From: Streptomyces tagetis
GTDB lineage: Bacteria; Actinomycetota; Actinomycetes; Streptomycetales; Streptomycetaceae
Assembly (NCBI RefSeq): GCF_018069565.1
Contig: NZ_JAGPNL010000001.1
Coordinates: 744,001 to 808,000 of the forward strand
Length of the DNA: 64,000 nt
Reading direction: 5' to 3'
Position numbers and translations under genes: made by a program. Positions within the stretch are counted from its first letter, which is position 1; every line of letters begins with the position of its first letter. Below, piece after piece: positions 45,138 through 53,861 of the stretch. The notes beneath the pieces were generated by a model. That model was given only the letters and a program-made list of their open reading frames with translations. It had not been told where the DNA came from and searched no databases.

Positions 45138-45404
45138 ATGGTGCGCACCCCCCTGACCCCGGAAGAGCGTGAGCGCGGCGAGCGGCTCGGGCGGCTGCTG
45201 CGGGCCGCCCGCGGCGACCGCAGCATGCCGTGCGTCGCGTCCGAGGCCGGTGTCTCCGCCGAGACCCTGCGCAAGATCGAGACCGGGCGGGCACCCACCC
45301 CCGCCTTCTTCACCGTGGCCGCCCTGGCCCGCGCCCTCGGCCTCTCCCTCGACGAACTGGCCGCCGACTGCGCCCTCACCGGGCCGGAGCGCCTGTCCGC
45401 CTGA
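45138..45404 (+). CDS. Small XRE-family regulator
   Basis: 88 residues, essentially one helix-turn-helix domain: RLGRLLRAARGDRSMPCVAS then GVSAETLRKIETGRAPTPAFF and LGLSLDELAA. No effector domain. Leaderless start at ATG 45138. Diverging from map with shared direct repeats, it most likely represses itself and map. The pairing of such a regulator with an aminopeptidase gene recurs in Streptomyces in my memory. Confidence 0.88.
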   Translation: MVRTPLTPEERERGERLGRLLRAARGDRSMPCVASEAGVSAETLRKIETGRAPTPAFFTVAALARALGLSLDELAADCALTGPERLSA

Positions 45405-45630
45405 GCGCCGCGCCGGGGTGGGGCCGGTACGACCCTGCCCGTCCGGCGCCGGGCCCTACGGCCCTGCCCGCCCGGCGCCGGGAGCGCCCGCCCCGTCCGC
45501 CGCCCGCCCGCGCCCCAGTCCGCCGGAGTCCCCGTCCGCCCAACGGAGCAGGGGGCGTGCTCCCGGCGGCCCAGCGCTCGGCCACCGGGGTGTGAAATCC
45601 GGCCGACACCGCGGCGTGGCGGAGATGGTC
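45405..45630 (+). other. Intergenic region with a 21-bp direct repeat
   Basis: CCCTGCCCGTCCGGCGCCGGG (45433-45453) recurs at 45462-45482 with one base changed, 29 bases apart. No coding region supported. The promoter of the pyrimidine operon follows. Confidence 0.5.
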
Positions 45631-45659
45631 TTGGCAACCCCGCCCGTTGCGCCTACGTT
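45631..45659 (+). promoter_or_regulatory. Promoter of the pyrimidine-degradation operon
   Basis: TTGGCA (45631-45636), 17-base spacer, TACGTT (45654-45659): the best HrdB-like promoter in the window. Transcription would begin near 45666, about 53 bases before the first start codon. Confidence 0.6.
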
Positions 45660-45718
45660 CGTCCCTCTACGGCCCGCCCACGGGCAAGGCTCTGGCGTCG
45701 TGTCGAAGGGGCACCCTC

Positions 45719-46561
45719 ATGGCCAACGTCGTACGTGCCGCCCTGGTCCAGGCGACCTGGACCGGGGACACCGAGTCCATGCTGGCGAAACACGAGGAGC
45801 ACGCCCGCGAGGCCGCCCGGCGCGGCGCGCGGGTCATCGGCTTCCAGGAGGTCTTCAACGCCCCCTACTTCTGCCAGGTCCAGGACCCCGCGCACCACCG
45901 CTGGGCCGAGGCCGTCCCCGACGGGCCCACCGTGACCCGCATGAGCCGGCTGGCCCGCGAGACCGGCATGGTCGTCGTCGTCCCGGTCTTCGAGACCGAA
46001 CAGCCCGGCTTCCACTACAACACCGCGGCCGTGATCGACGCCGACGGCGACTACCTCGGCAAGTACCGCAAGCACCACATCCCCCAACTCCCCGGCTTCT
46101 GGGAGAAGTACTACTTCCGCCCCGGCAACCTCGGCTGGCCCGTCTTCGACACCGCCGCCGGCCGGATCGGCGTCTACATCTGCTACGACCGGCACTTCCC
46201 CGAAGGCTGGCGCCAACTCGGCCTCGCCGGAGCGCAGTTGGTCTACAACCCGTCGGCCACCCACCGCGGCCTCTCCTCCCACCTGTGGAGGCTGGAACAG
46301 CCCGCGGCGGCCGTCGCCAACCAGTACTTCGTCGCCGCCATCAACCGCGTCGGCATCGAGGAGTACGGCGACAACGACTTCTACGGCTCCTCCTACTTCG
46401 CCGACCCGCGCGGACGCCTCGTCGGCGACCCGGCCTCCGACACCGAGGAGGAACTCCTCGTCCGCGACCTCGACTTCGGCCTCGTCGACGAGGTGCGCCG
46501 CGAGTGGGCCTTCTACCGCGACCGCCGGCCCGACGCCTACGAAGGGCTGGTGCGCCCGTGA
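45719..46561 (+). CDS. Nitrilase-superfamily amidohydrolase (beta-ureidopropionase type)
   Basis: 280 residues from ATG 45719 (GAAGGGG upstream). The catalytic triad is Glu in GFQEVFNAPYF, Lys in LGKYRKHHIP and Cys in VYICYDRHFPEG. This branch hydrolyses N-carbamoyl compounds such as N-carbamoyl-beta-alanine or N-carbamoylputrescine. The dihydropyrimidinase two genes downstream makes the first more likely: the product would be beta-alanine, ammonia and CO2. Its stop overlaps the transaminase start (GTGA), so products are stoichiometric. Confidence 0.92.
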   Translation: MANVVRAALVQATWTGDTESMLAKHEEHAREAARRGARVIGFQEVFNAPYFCQVQDPAHHRWAEAVPDGPTVTRMSRLARETGMVVVVPVFETEQPGFHYNTAAVIDADGDYLGKYRKHHIPQLPGFWEKYYFRPGNLGWPVFDTAAGRIGVYICYDRHFPEGWRQLGLAGAQLVYNPSATHRGLSSHLWRLEQPAAAVANQYFVAAINRVGIEEYGDNDFYGSSYFADPRGRLVGDPASDTEEELLVRDLDFGLVDEVRREWAFYRDRRPDAYEGLVRP

Positions 46562-47841
46562 ACCGCGATCTGCTCGGCCGTCACCGGTCCGTCCTGCCCG
46601 ACTGGCTCGCCCTCTACTACGAGGAGCCCCTGGAGATCACCCACGGCGAGGGCCGCCACGTCTGGGACGCCGCCGGCCGCCGCTACCTCGATTTCTTCGG
46701 CGGCATCCTCACCACCATGACCGCGCACGCCCTGCCCGAGGTCACCAAGGCCGTCGGCGACCAGGCCGGGCGCGTCCTGCACACCTCCACGCTCTACCTC
46801 AACCGGCCCATGGTCGACCTCGCCGAGCGCGTCGCCCACCTGAGCGGCATCCCCGACGCCCGCGTCTTCTTCACCACCTCCGGCACCGAGGCCAACGACA
46901 CCGCCCTGCTGCTCGCCACCACCCACCGGCGCAGCAACACGGTGCTGGCGATGCGCAACGGCTACCACGGCCGCTCCTTCTCCTCCGTCGGCGTCACCGG
47001 CAACCGAGGCTGGTCCCCGACCTCCCTCTCGCCGCTCCAGACCCTCTACGTGCACGGCGGCGTCCGCACCCGCGGCCCCTTCGCCCACCTGGACGACCGG
47101 GAGTTCATCGCGGCCTGCGTCCGGGACCTGGAGGACCTGCTCGGCCACACCCGCGCCCCGGCCGCGCTGATCGCCGAGCCGGTCCAGGGCGTCGGCGGCT
47201 TCACCTCCCCGCCCGACGGGCTCTACGCCGCCTTCCGCGAGGTGCTGCGCGAGCGGGGCATCCTGTGGATCGCCGACGAGGTGCAGACCGGCTGGGGCCG
47301 CACCGGCGACCACTTCTGGGGATGGCAGGCCCACGGCCGCAGCGGCCCGCCCGACATCGTCACCTTCGCCAAGGGCCTCGGCAACGGCATGTCCGTCGGC
47401 GGCGTCATCGCCCGCGCCGAGATCATGAACTGCCTGGACGCCAACAGCATCTCCACCTTCGGCGGCACCCAGGTCACCATGGCGGCCGGCCTCGCCAACC
47501 TCGCCTACCTGCTGGAACACGACCTCCAGGGCAACGCCCGCCGCGTCGGCGGCCTGCTCATCGAACGGCTGCGGGCCGTCGCCGCCCAGGTGCCGCACGT
47601 CCGCGAGGTACGCGGACGCGGACTGATGATCGGCGTCGAACTGGTCCGCCCCGGCACCGACGAGGCCGACCACGAGGCCGCCTCCGCCGTCCTGGAGGCG
47701 GCCCGCGCCGGCGGACTGCTCATCGGCAAGGGCGGCGGCCACGCCACCAGCGCCCTGCGCATCGCCCCGCCGCTCTCCCTCACCGTCGCCGAGGCCGAGG
47801 AGGGCGCCGCCGTCCTCGAAGACGCCCTGCGCGGCCTGTGA
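46558..47841 (+). CDS. Class III (omega-type) aminotransferase
   Basis: 427 residues from a GTG overlapping the upstream stop. PLP site: TTSGTEANDTALLLA, GYHGRSFSSVG, DEVQTGWGRTG and the Schiff-base lysine in TFAKGLGNGMSVGG. Close relatives are beta-alanine-pyruvate and alanine-glyoxylate aminotransferases. In this operon it would convert beta-alanine or 3-aminoisobutyrate to the semialdehyde. Exact amine and acceptor preference are inferred from the neighbours only. Confidence 0.92.
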   Translation: MNRDLLGRHRSVLPDWLALYYEEPLEITHGEGRHVWDAAGRRYLDFFGGILTTMTAHALPEVTKAVGDQAGRVLHTSTLYLNRPMVDLAERVAHLSGIPDARVFFTTSGTEANDTALLLATTHRRSNTVLAMRNGYHGRSFSSVGVTGNRGWSPTSLSPLQTLYVHGGVRTRGPFAHLDDREFIAACVRDLEDLLGHTRAPAALIAEPVQGVGGFTSPPDGLYAAFREVLRERGILWIADEVQTGWGRTGDHFWGWQAHGRSGPPDIVTFAKGLGNGMSVGGVIARAEIMNCLDANSISTFGGTQVTMAAGLANLAYLLEHDLQGNARRVGGLLIERLRAVAAQVPHVREVRGRGLMIGVELVRPGTDEADHEAASAVLEAARAGGLLIGKGGGHATSALRIAPPLSLTVAEAEEGAAVLEDALRGL

Positions 47842-47892
47842 CACCCCGCGGTCTGTGACACCCCGCGGCCGTCCCGACAGGAGGCACGAGCC

Positions 47893-49296
47893 ATGAGCAG
47901 CAGCACCCTCGTCCGCGGCGGCCTCGTCGTCACCGCCTCCGACGAGACGCACGCCGACGTCCTCGTCGAGGACGGCCGCGTCGCCGCCCTCGCCGCGGCG
48001 GGCACCCCGGCCGCCGCCGCCCTCACCGCCGACCGGGTCATCGACGCCACCGGCAAGTACGTCGTCCCGGGCGGGGTGGACGCCCACACCCACATGGAGA
48101 TGCCCTTCGGCGGCACCCAGGCGTCCGACACCTTCGAGACCGGCACCCGCGCCGCAGCCTGGGGCGGCACCACCACCATCGTCGACTTCGCCATCCAGAC
48201 CCCCGGCCGCTCCCTGCGCGAGGGACTGGACGCCTGGCACGCCAAGGCCGAGGGCGTCTGCGCCGTCGACTACGCCTTCCACATGATCGTCTCCGATGTG
48301 CGGGAGGAGACGCTCGCCGAGATGGACCTGCTGGTGGCGGAGGGCGTCACCTCGTTCAAGCAGTTCATGGCCTACCCCGGCGTCTTCTACAGCGACGACG
48401 GCCGCATCCTGCGCGCCATGCAGCGCGCCGCCGGCAACGGCGGGCTGATCATGATGCACGCCGAGAACGGCATCGCCATCGACGTCCTCGTCGAACAGGC
48501 CCTCGCCCGCGGCGACACCGACCCGCGCCACCACGGCGAGGTCCGCAAGGCCCTGCTGGAGGCCGAGGCCACCCACCGCGCCATCCGCCTCGCCGAGGTC
48601 GCCGGGGCGCCCCTGTACGTCGTGCACGTCTCCGCCCGCGAGGCCCTCGACGAACTGGTCCGCGCCCGCGACCGGGGCCTGCCCGTCTTCGGCGAGACCT
48701 GCCCCCAGTACCTCTTCCTCACCGCCGACCGGCTCGCCGACCCCGGTTTCGAGGGCGCCAAGTACGTGTGCAGCACGCCGCTGAGGCCCCAGGAGCACCA
48801 GGACGCCCTGTGGCGGGGACTGCGCACCGACGACCTCCAGGTGGTCTCCACCGACCACTGCCCCTTCTGCTTCGCCGGCCAGAAGGAACTGGGCCGCGAC
48901 GACTTCTCCCGCATCCCCAACGGGATGCCGGGCGTCGAGAACCGCATGGACCTGCTGCACCAGGCCGTCGTCGAGGGCCGGATCACCCGCCGCCGCTGGA
49001 TCGAGATCGCCTGCGCCGCCCCGGCCCGCATGTTCGGGCTCTACCCGCGCAAGGGGACCCTCGCACCGGGCTCCGACGCCGACCTGGTCGTCTACGACCC
49101 CCGGGCCGAGCACGTCGTCTCCGCCCGCACCCACCACATGAACGTCGACTACTCGCCGTACGAGGGCCGCCGGCTCACCGGGCGGGCCGAGACCGTCCTC
49201 TCCCGCGGCGAACCCGTCGTCACCGCCGGCCGCTACACCGGGCGCCCCGGCCACGGCGTCTACCTGCCGCGTTCCACCTGCCAGTACCTCGCCTAG
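47893..49296 (+). CDS. Dihydropyrimidinase / D-hydantoinase
   Basis: 467 residues. Amidohydrolase barrel with metal ligands in DAHTHMEMPF, the carboxylated lysine in VTSFKQFMAYPG, His in VVHVSAREAL region, and the final Asp in STDHCPFC. AGGAGGCACGAGCC precedes the ATG. It opens dihydrouracil or dihydrothymine rings (or hydantoins) to N-carbamoyl acids, the substrate of the amidohydrolase in this operon. Both the dihydropyrimidinase and hydantoinase readings remain open. Confidence 0.94.
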   Translation: MSSSTLVRGGLVVTASDETHADVLVEDGRVAALAAAGTPAAAALTADRVIDATGKYVVPGGVDAHTHMEMPFGGTQASDTFETGTRAAAWGGTTTIVDFAIQTPGRSLREGLDAWHAKAEGVCAVDYAFHMIVSDVREETLAEMDLLVAEGVTSFKQFMAYPGVFYSDDGRILRAMQRAAGNGGLIMMHAENGIAIDVLVEQALARGDTDPRHHGEVRKALLEAEATHRAIRLAEVAGAPLYVVHVSAREALDELVRARDRGLPVFGETCPQYLFLTADRLADPGFEGAKYVCSTPLRPQEHQDALWRGLRTDDLQVVSTDHCPFCFAGQKELGRDDFSRIPNGMPGVENRMDLLHQAVVEGRITRRRWIEIACAAPARMFGLYPRKGTLAPGSDADLVVYDPRAEHVVSARTHHMNVDYSPYEGRRLTGRAETVLSRGEPVVTAGRYTGRPGHGVYLPRSTCQYLA

Positions 49297-49306
49297 GAAC
49301 GGTGCC

Positions 49307-50329
49307 ATGGACTTCGGACTCGTCCTCCAGACCGACCCGCCCGCCTCCCGGGTCGTCTCCCTCATGCGGCGGGCCGAGCGCAACGGCTTCACCCACGGCT
49401 GGACCTTCGACTCCTGCGTGCTGTGGCAGGAACCGTACGTGATCCACAGTCAGATCCTGGCCCACACCGAGCGGCTGAGGGTCGGCCCGATGGTGACCAA
49501 CCCGGCCACCCGCGCCTGGGAGGTGACCGCCTCCACCTTCGCCACCCTCAACGACATGTACGGCAACCGCACCGTCTGCGGCATCGGCCGCGGCGACTCC
49601 GCGATGCGGGTGGCCGGCCGCAGCCCCGTGACCCTGGCCACCGTCAGCGAGGCCATGAAGGTCATCCGGGCGCTGGCCCGGGGCGAGCGGGCCGACCTCG
49701 GCGACGGCACCTCCGTCGCCTTCCCCTGGGTCCGCCCCGGCGCCGAACTGCCCGTGTGGATGGCCGCGTACGGGCCGAAGGCGCTCAGGACGGCCGGCGA
49801 GGAGGCCGACGGGTTCATCCTCCAGCTCGCCGACCTCTACCTCACCGAGTCGATGGTCCGCACCGTCCGCGAGGCCGCCGCCGCGGCCAGCCGGGACCCG
49901 TCCGAGGTGACGGTCTGCGTCGCCGCCCCCGCCTACGTCACCGAGGACGACTCGCCCGCCGCGCTCGCCCACGCCCGCGAGCAGTGCCGCTGGTTCGGCG
50001 GCATGGTCGGCAACCACGTGGCCGACCTGGTCGCCCGCTACGGCACCCACTCCGCCGCCGTCCCCGGCGAACTCACCGACTACATCGCCGCCCGCGAGGG
50101 CTACGACTACGCCCACCACGGGCGCAGCGGCAACCCGGACACCCGGTTCGTGCCCGACGCCGTCGTCGACCGGTTCTGCGTGATCGGCCCGGTCGAACGG
50201 CACGTCGAGAAGCTGACCGCGCTGCGCGCCCTCGGCGTCGACCACTTCGCCCTGTACGACATGCACGACGCCCAGGAAGCCGTCATCGACGCCTACGGCA
50301 GCCACGTGATCCCGGCCGTGGGCGGCTGA
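49307..50329 (+). CDS. Luciferase-like (LLM) flavin/F420 oxidoreductase
   Basis: 340 residues starting MDFGLVLQTDPP. Bacterial-luciferase barrel with the RLRVGPMVTNPATRAWEVTA phosphate/coenzyme segment, GIGRGDSAMR and VWMAAYGPKALRTAGEEADG. These are closest in type to F420- or FMN-dependent members that oxidise or reduce ring compounds. It is the last gene of the pyrimidine operon, ten bases after the dihydropyrimidinase stop. A classical dihydropyrimidine dehydrogenase is missing from the operon, so this enzyme is a candidate for the ring-reduction (or reverse) step. Confidence 0.88.
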   Translation: MDFGLVLQTDPPASRVVSLMRRAERNGFTHGWTFDSCVLWQEPYVIHSQILAHTERLRVGPMVTNPATRAWEVTASTFATLNDMYGNRTVCGIGRGDSAMRVAGRSPVTLATVSEAMKVIRALARGERADLGDGTSVAFPWVRPGAELPVWMAAYGPKALRTAGEEADGFILQLADLYLTESMVRTVREAAAAASRDPSEVTVCVAAPAYVTEDDSPAALAHAREQCRWFGGMVGNHVADLVARYGTHSAAVPGELTDYIAAREGYDYAHHGRSGNPDTRFVPDAVVDRFCVIGPVERHVEKLTALRALGVDHFALYDMHDAQEAVIDAYGSHVIPAVGG

Positions 50330-50348
50330 CCCGCGACGGTCCGGAGGC

Positions 50349-51014
50349 TCAGGACTGGGCGGCCGTCAGCGCGGCCACCGCCTCCTTCGCGGCCTGGATG
50401 GCCCCCTTGTTGATCACGTCGGTGGCGGGGGCCTTCCCGCTCTCGAAGTCGCTGCCGTTGTAGGTGATCATCACCAGCGCGTTGGCGGCGCGGACCAGCA
50501 CCGTGCCCTCGCGGGTCTCCTGCTTGTCCTCCGTGGTGAGGTTGACCACCGAGTACGCCTCGTCGCCCAGCCCCGGGACCTCGCCGCCGCCGCCGCGGTC
50601 GGCGACCCGCTCCTTGTACGACTTGCCGGCCGCCTCGTCGGTGGCCATCACCTCGTAGGAGACGTCGAGCCAGCGGTAGTCGAACCCCTTGAGCGCGTTC
50701 CACGAGCAGGTGCGGCGCACCTTCGTGTCGGTGGAGGGGATCTCCTTGCCGTCGGTCTTCGCGCCCGGCACCAGCGACGTGATCGTCTTCTCGGCGAGCA
50801 CGCCGCACGGCGCGGGCGCGGCGGCATGGGTCTTGGTCACGGCCTCCGTCGCCGGGGCCGACGGGGACTGCGAAGCCTCGGGCTCGGGCGGTCGCTCACG
50901 CTCGGCGGCCGGTCTCGTCTCCGGCCCGGACGACAGGGCCCAGCCGGCCGTGGCGAGCACGGCGACCGGGGCGAGACGCGCGGTGAGGGCGAGGGGCAGG
51001 GGAAGAGAACGCAC
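50349..51014 (-). CDS. Exported DUF3558-like protein
   Basis: 221 residues from GTG 51014. Hydrophobic N-terminal segment (about 5-30) acts as signal or anchor; no clear lipobox cysteine. A Pro/Ser/Ala/Glu linker leads to a domain with CGVLAEKTITSLVPGAK, a second Cys in RRTCSWNAL (likely disulfide) and GLGDEAYSVV. The C-to-CSW pattern is that of DUF3558 lipoproteins of actinobacteria, whose function is unknown. It is convergent with the pyrimidine operon with only 19 bases between. Confidence 0.78.
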   Translation of the reverse strand: MRSLPLPLALTARLAPVAVLATAGWALSSGPETRPAAERERPPEPEASQSPSAPATEAVTKTHAAAPAPCGVLAEKTITSLVPGAKTDGKEIPSTDTKVRRTCSWNALKGFDYRWLDVSYEVMATDEAAGKSYKERVADRGGGGEVPGLGDEAYSVVNLTTEDKQETREGTVLVRAANALVMITYNGSDFESGKAPATDVINKGAIQAAKEAVAALTAAQS

Positions 51015-51221
51015 GGCGCACTTCTCGTGGGGGATGGTGCGGAGTGGGGTCCGCACAGCGGACGGGACGCCAGTCTCACACGAGACCCGGTGGGGCGGAA
51101 GGGCCAACTCGGACCGTGCCCGCGCGGTGACGCAGACGCACCCCGAAGCCCCCGGACGGATGCCCCCGGACCGTCACAGACCGGCGCGAACACCGCCGCG
51201 ACGGCCGGGCGCGGGCGCCCG

Positions 51222-52286
51222 TCAGGGGACCCGGGCTGTCCACCGGGGAGAGGAGAACTTCTCCCGCGCCAGCTCGTGGGCGCGCGCCAGCTCGTCCTCG
51301 CTCACCTCGCCCTCGGTCAGCCCGTACCGGGCGGCGAAGGAGGCGACCATGCGGTCGATCACCGCCTCGCGGGGCAGGCCGGTCTGCCGGCGCAGCGGGT
51401 CCACCCGCTTCTTCGCGCTGCCGATGCCCTTGCCGGACAGCTTCTCCCGCCCGATGCGCAGCACCTCCAGCATCTTGTCCGCGTCGATGTCGTACGACAT
51501 CGTCACGTGGTGCAGTACGGCGCCGGGGCGGCCCGCGTGCCCCACCATCCGCTTCTGGGCCGCGCCCGCGATCTTGCCCTGGTCGGTGGCGATGTCGTTC
51601 AGCGGCTGGTACCAGGCGCGGATGCCCATCTCGCCGAGGGCGCCGAGCACCCAGTCGTCGAGGTAGGCGTAGCTGTCCTGGAAGGAGAGGCCCTGCACCA
51701 GGGACTCGGGCACGGAGAGCGAGTAGGTGATGGTGTTGCCCGGTTCCACGAACATGGCGCCGCCGCCGGAGATCCGGCGCACCACCTCGACGCCGTGGCG
51801 GGCGGCGCCCTCGGGGTCCACCTCGTTGCGCAGCGACTGGAAACTGCCGATGATCACGGCGGGGGAGGCCCACTCCCACACGCGCAGCGTCGGCGGGCGC
51901 AGCCCCGCGGCGACCTCGGCGGTGAGCACCTCGTCCAGCGCCATGTGCAGCGCCGGCGGCTGCGGTCCCTCGCGGACGAGCTGCCAGTCGTAGTCGGTCC
52001 AGTCGGTGGCCTGGGCCAGCGCGCGGCGCACCGCGACGGCGACGCCCTCCGGCGTCAGCCCGTACATCACGGTGCCCTCGGGCAGCGCCGCCTCGATCCG
52101 CGCGGCCAGCCCCGCCGCGTCGGTGTCGGCCGGCACGCCCTCCAGCGCGCGGTTGACCGCGTCGAGCGCCTCGTCCGGCTCCAGGAAGAAGTCACCGGCC
52201 ACGCGCGCGTGCTGCAGCACGCCGTCCTCGGCCTCCACGTCGACGACGACCAGCTTGCCGCCGGGGACCTTGTACTCACCGTGCAC
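51222..52286 (-). CDS. lplA: Lipoate-protein ligase A-type enzyme
   Basis: 354 residues. Residues 1-95 form a small accessory domain (HGEYKVPGGKLVVVDVEAEDG, ALEGVPADTD), which in E. coli LplA is at the C-terminus; here it comes first, as in other actinomycetes. The catalytic domain has RRISGGGAMFVEPGNTITYS and the lysine segment GKIAGAAQKR. It attaches free lipoate via lipoyl-AMP to carrier domains of 2-oxoacid dehydrogenases and GcvH. It follows the kinase gene by 43 bases on the same strand and may be co-transcribed. Confidence 0.92.
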   Translation of the reverse strand: MHGEYKVPGGKLVVVDVEAEDGVLQHARVAGDFFLEPDEALDAVNRALEGVPADTDAAGLAARIEAALPEGTVMYGLTPEGVAVAVRRALAQATDWTDYDWQLVREGPQPPALHMALDEVLTAEVAAGLRPPTLRVWEWASPAVIIGSFQSLRNEVDPEGAARHGVEVVRRISGGGAMFVEPGNTITYSLSVPESLVQGLSFQDSYAYLDDWVLGALGEMGIRAWYQPLNDIATDQGKIAGAAQKRMVGHAGRPGAVLHHVTMSYDIDADKMLEVLRIGREKLSGKGIGSAKKRVDPLRRQTGLPREAVIDRMVASFAARYGLTEGEVSEDELARAHELAREKFSSPRWTARVP

Positions 52287-52329
52287 TGTCCTGCCTCCGT
52301 TCCCGCACCCCCCTCAACCGCGCGGGCGA

Positions 52330-53295
52330 TCACGGTGTTCCCGCGGGCTCCGCCTCCGGATCGCGCACGGGCACGGTCAGCCGGACCTCGGTGCCGCCGC
52401 CCGGCACGGCCCGCAGCAGCAGGCCGGCGCCGATCAGCAGGGCCCGCTCGCGCATGCCGCGGATGCCGGCGCCCTCGGCGGTGTCGTCGATGCCGCTGCC
52501 GTTGTCGCGCACGCTCAGCTCCAGGGCGCCCTCGGTGCGCTCCAGGGTGAGGTCGACGCGGGTGGCGCCGGCGTGCCGGGCGGCGTTGGTGAGGCTCTCC
52601 TGGGCGACCCGGTACAGGACCAGGTCGGCGTTGTCGCCGAGGGCGGGCAGCCGGGGCTCGATGTGGTGCCGCACGGAGAGCGAGGGCCCGGTGAACTCGG
52701 CCGCGAGGGAGCGCAGCGCGCTGGCCAGGCCCAGCTCCTCCAGCACGCCGGGGAGCAGGCGGCGGGCGATGCGGCGGATCTCGTCCAGGCTGGCCCGGGT
52801 GGACTCCTGCACCTGGTGGAGCTGTTCCCGTACGGGGTCGGGGGCGCGGTCCGCGACGCGCTTGAGGTCGAGCAGGACGGCGGCGAGGGTCTGGCCGACC
52901 TCGTCGTGCAGCTCCTGGGCGACCCGGTGGCGCTCGGACTCCTGGGCGGTCAGGGCGCGGGCGGCGCTGGAGGCGCGCTCGGCCTCCAGCCGGTCGATCA
53001 TCGTGTTGAAGGTGGCGATCAGCTCGGCGATCTCGCCGTGGCCGTCGACGGCCGGCCGGGCCCGGGGCCGCAGCAGGTCGGTGGTGGTCATGGTGCGCCT
53101 GAGCTGCCGCAGCGGGCCGAGGCCGATGCGGAGCAGTACCGCGTTGGCGATCAGGATCACGGCCAGGCCGACCGTGAGGATCGCCGCCTCGGTGAGCAGC
53201 ACGGGTGTCGACACGGTGACCGGTCCCAGCAGCAGCGCGGTGGCCGTGACCAGCACCACCGCGTTGAAGAGGGAGATCCTCCAGAACAAGGGCAC
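52330..53295 (-). CDS. Sensor histidine kinase of NarX/UhpB type, no adjacent response regulator
   Basis: 321 residues from GTG 53295 (GGGAAGG upstream). Two membrane helices (about 8-25 and 32-55) with almost no outside loop, a HAMP-like linker, dimerisation/phosphorylation HisKA_3 box (RHRVAQELHDEVGQTLAAVL) and an HATPase domain with NADLVLYRVAQESLTNAARHA and DNGSGI. It lacks a sizeable extracellular sensor, so it likely senses in the membrane. A LuxR-type response regulator is usually beside such kinases, but none is in the window. Confidence 0.92.
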   Translation of the reverse strand: MPLFWRISLFNAVVLVTATALLLGPVTVSTPVLLTEAAILTVGLAVILIANAVLLRIGLGPLRQLRRTMTTTDLLRPRARPAVDGHGEIAELIATFNTMIDRLEAERASSAARALTAQESERHRVAQELHDEVGQTLAAVLLDLKRVADRAPDPVREQLHQVQESTRASLDEIRRIARRLLPGVLEELGLASALRSLAAEFTGPSLSVRHHIEPRLPALGDNADLVLYRVAQESLTNAARHAGATRVDLTLERTEGALELSVRDNGSGIDDTAEGAGIRGMRERALLIGAGLLLRAVPGGGTEVRLTVPVRDPEAEPAGTP

Positions 53296-53700
53296 CTCGT
53301 ACCGCCTTCCCTGACACGTCCCTGCTCCGACCGCCGCCTGCGCGACGGTCCGACCCAGATTGGGTGCCGCGAGCGCCGGGGTCCATCGGTCCTGGTACCC
53401 ATTTCTCCCCGTTTCCGCTGACCACGGCCCTGATCTACAGGTCGGGTACGCACGTAATTGGGTGGCGTCCCCAATGGTGGGGGGTGGGGGCTTCGGGCGA
53501 GGGTGTAGGCAATCCCCCTTTCCGGCCCAGTGAGTGTCCTTGCGGCGGCCGCCGCTTCGTGACGCCCTCGTCTGGTGCTCCCCGGTTCTCGACGGCCGTA
53601 CCGCCCGCGGCCCGCCTCCCCTCGCGGGAGACGCGCGGGCGCGGCTCGCCGGCGGGCGTGAGACGCCGTCGGCCGGTCGTTGACGAGAGGAGCCGGGCCA
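53296..53700. other. Intergenic region with ATTGGG/CCCAAT inverted repeat
   Basis: About 400 bases between divergent transcripts. Near 53458-53476 an ATTGGGTGGCGTCCCCAAT segment is nearly palindromic and CCCCAATGGTGGGG follows; possible operator for either side. No coding region supported. Confidence 0.4.
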
Positions 53701-53861
53701 TGAAGACAACGCCGCAGAAACTGGGGTGGACCGAGGCGGTAGACGAACCGGGGCCGCGCCGCGCGGGGTCCCGCCGAGGCACGCCCGCGCCCGGCGTGCG
53801 TCCGGCCGACGCCATGACGGCCGGCTCGATCAGGGTCCGCGCGGGGGAGGACACTGGGTGA
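53701..53861 (+). CDS. Short ORF coupled to the transporter gene
   Basis: 53 residues from ATG 53701 (AGAGGAG upstream), beginning MKTTPQKLGWTEAVDEPG and ending in a TGA that overlaps the transporter GTG. No motif or membrane helix. It may be a small unrecognised protein or only a coupling leader. The ribosome site and overlap are its only support. Confidence 0.4.

Noticed and set aside
46537..49392. 951-codon minus-strand open frame under the pyrimidine operon
   Set aside because: No recognisable domain, low-complexity composition, and fully opposite three well-identified enzymes.
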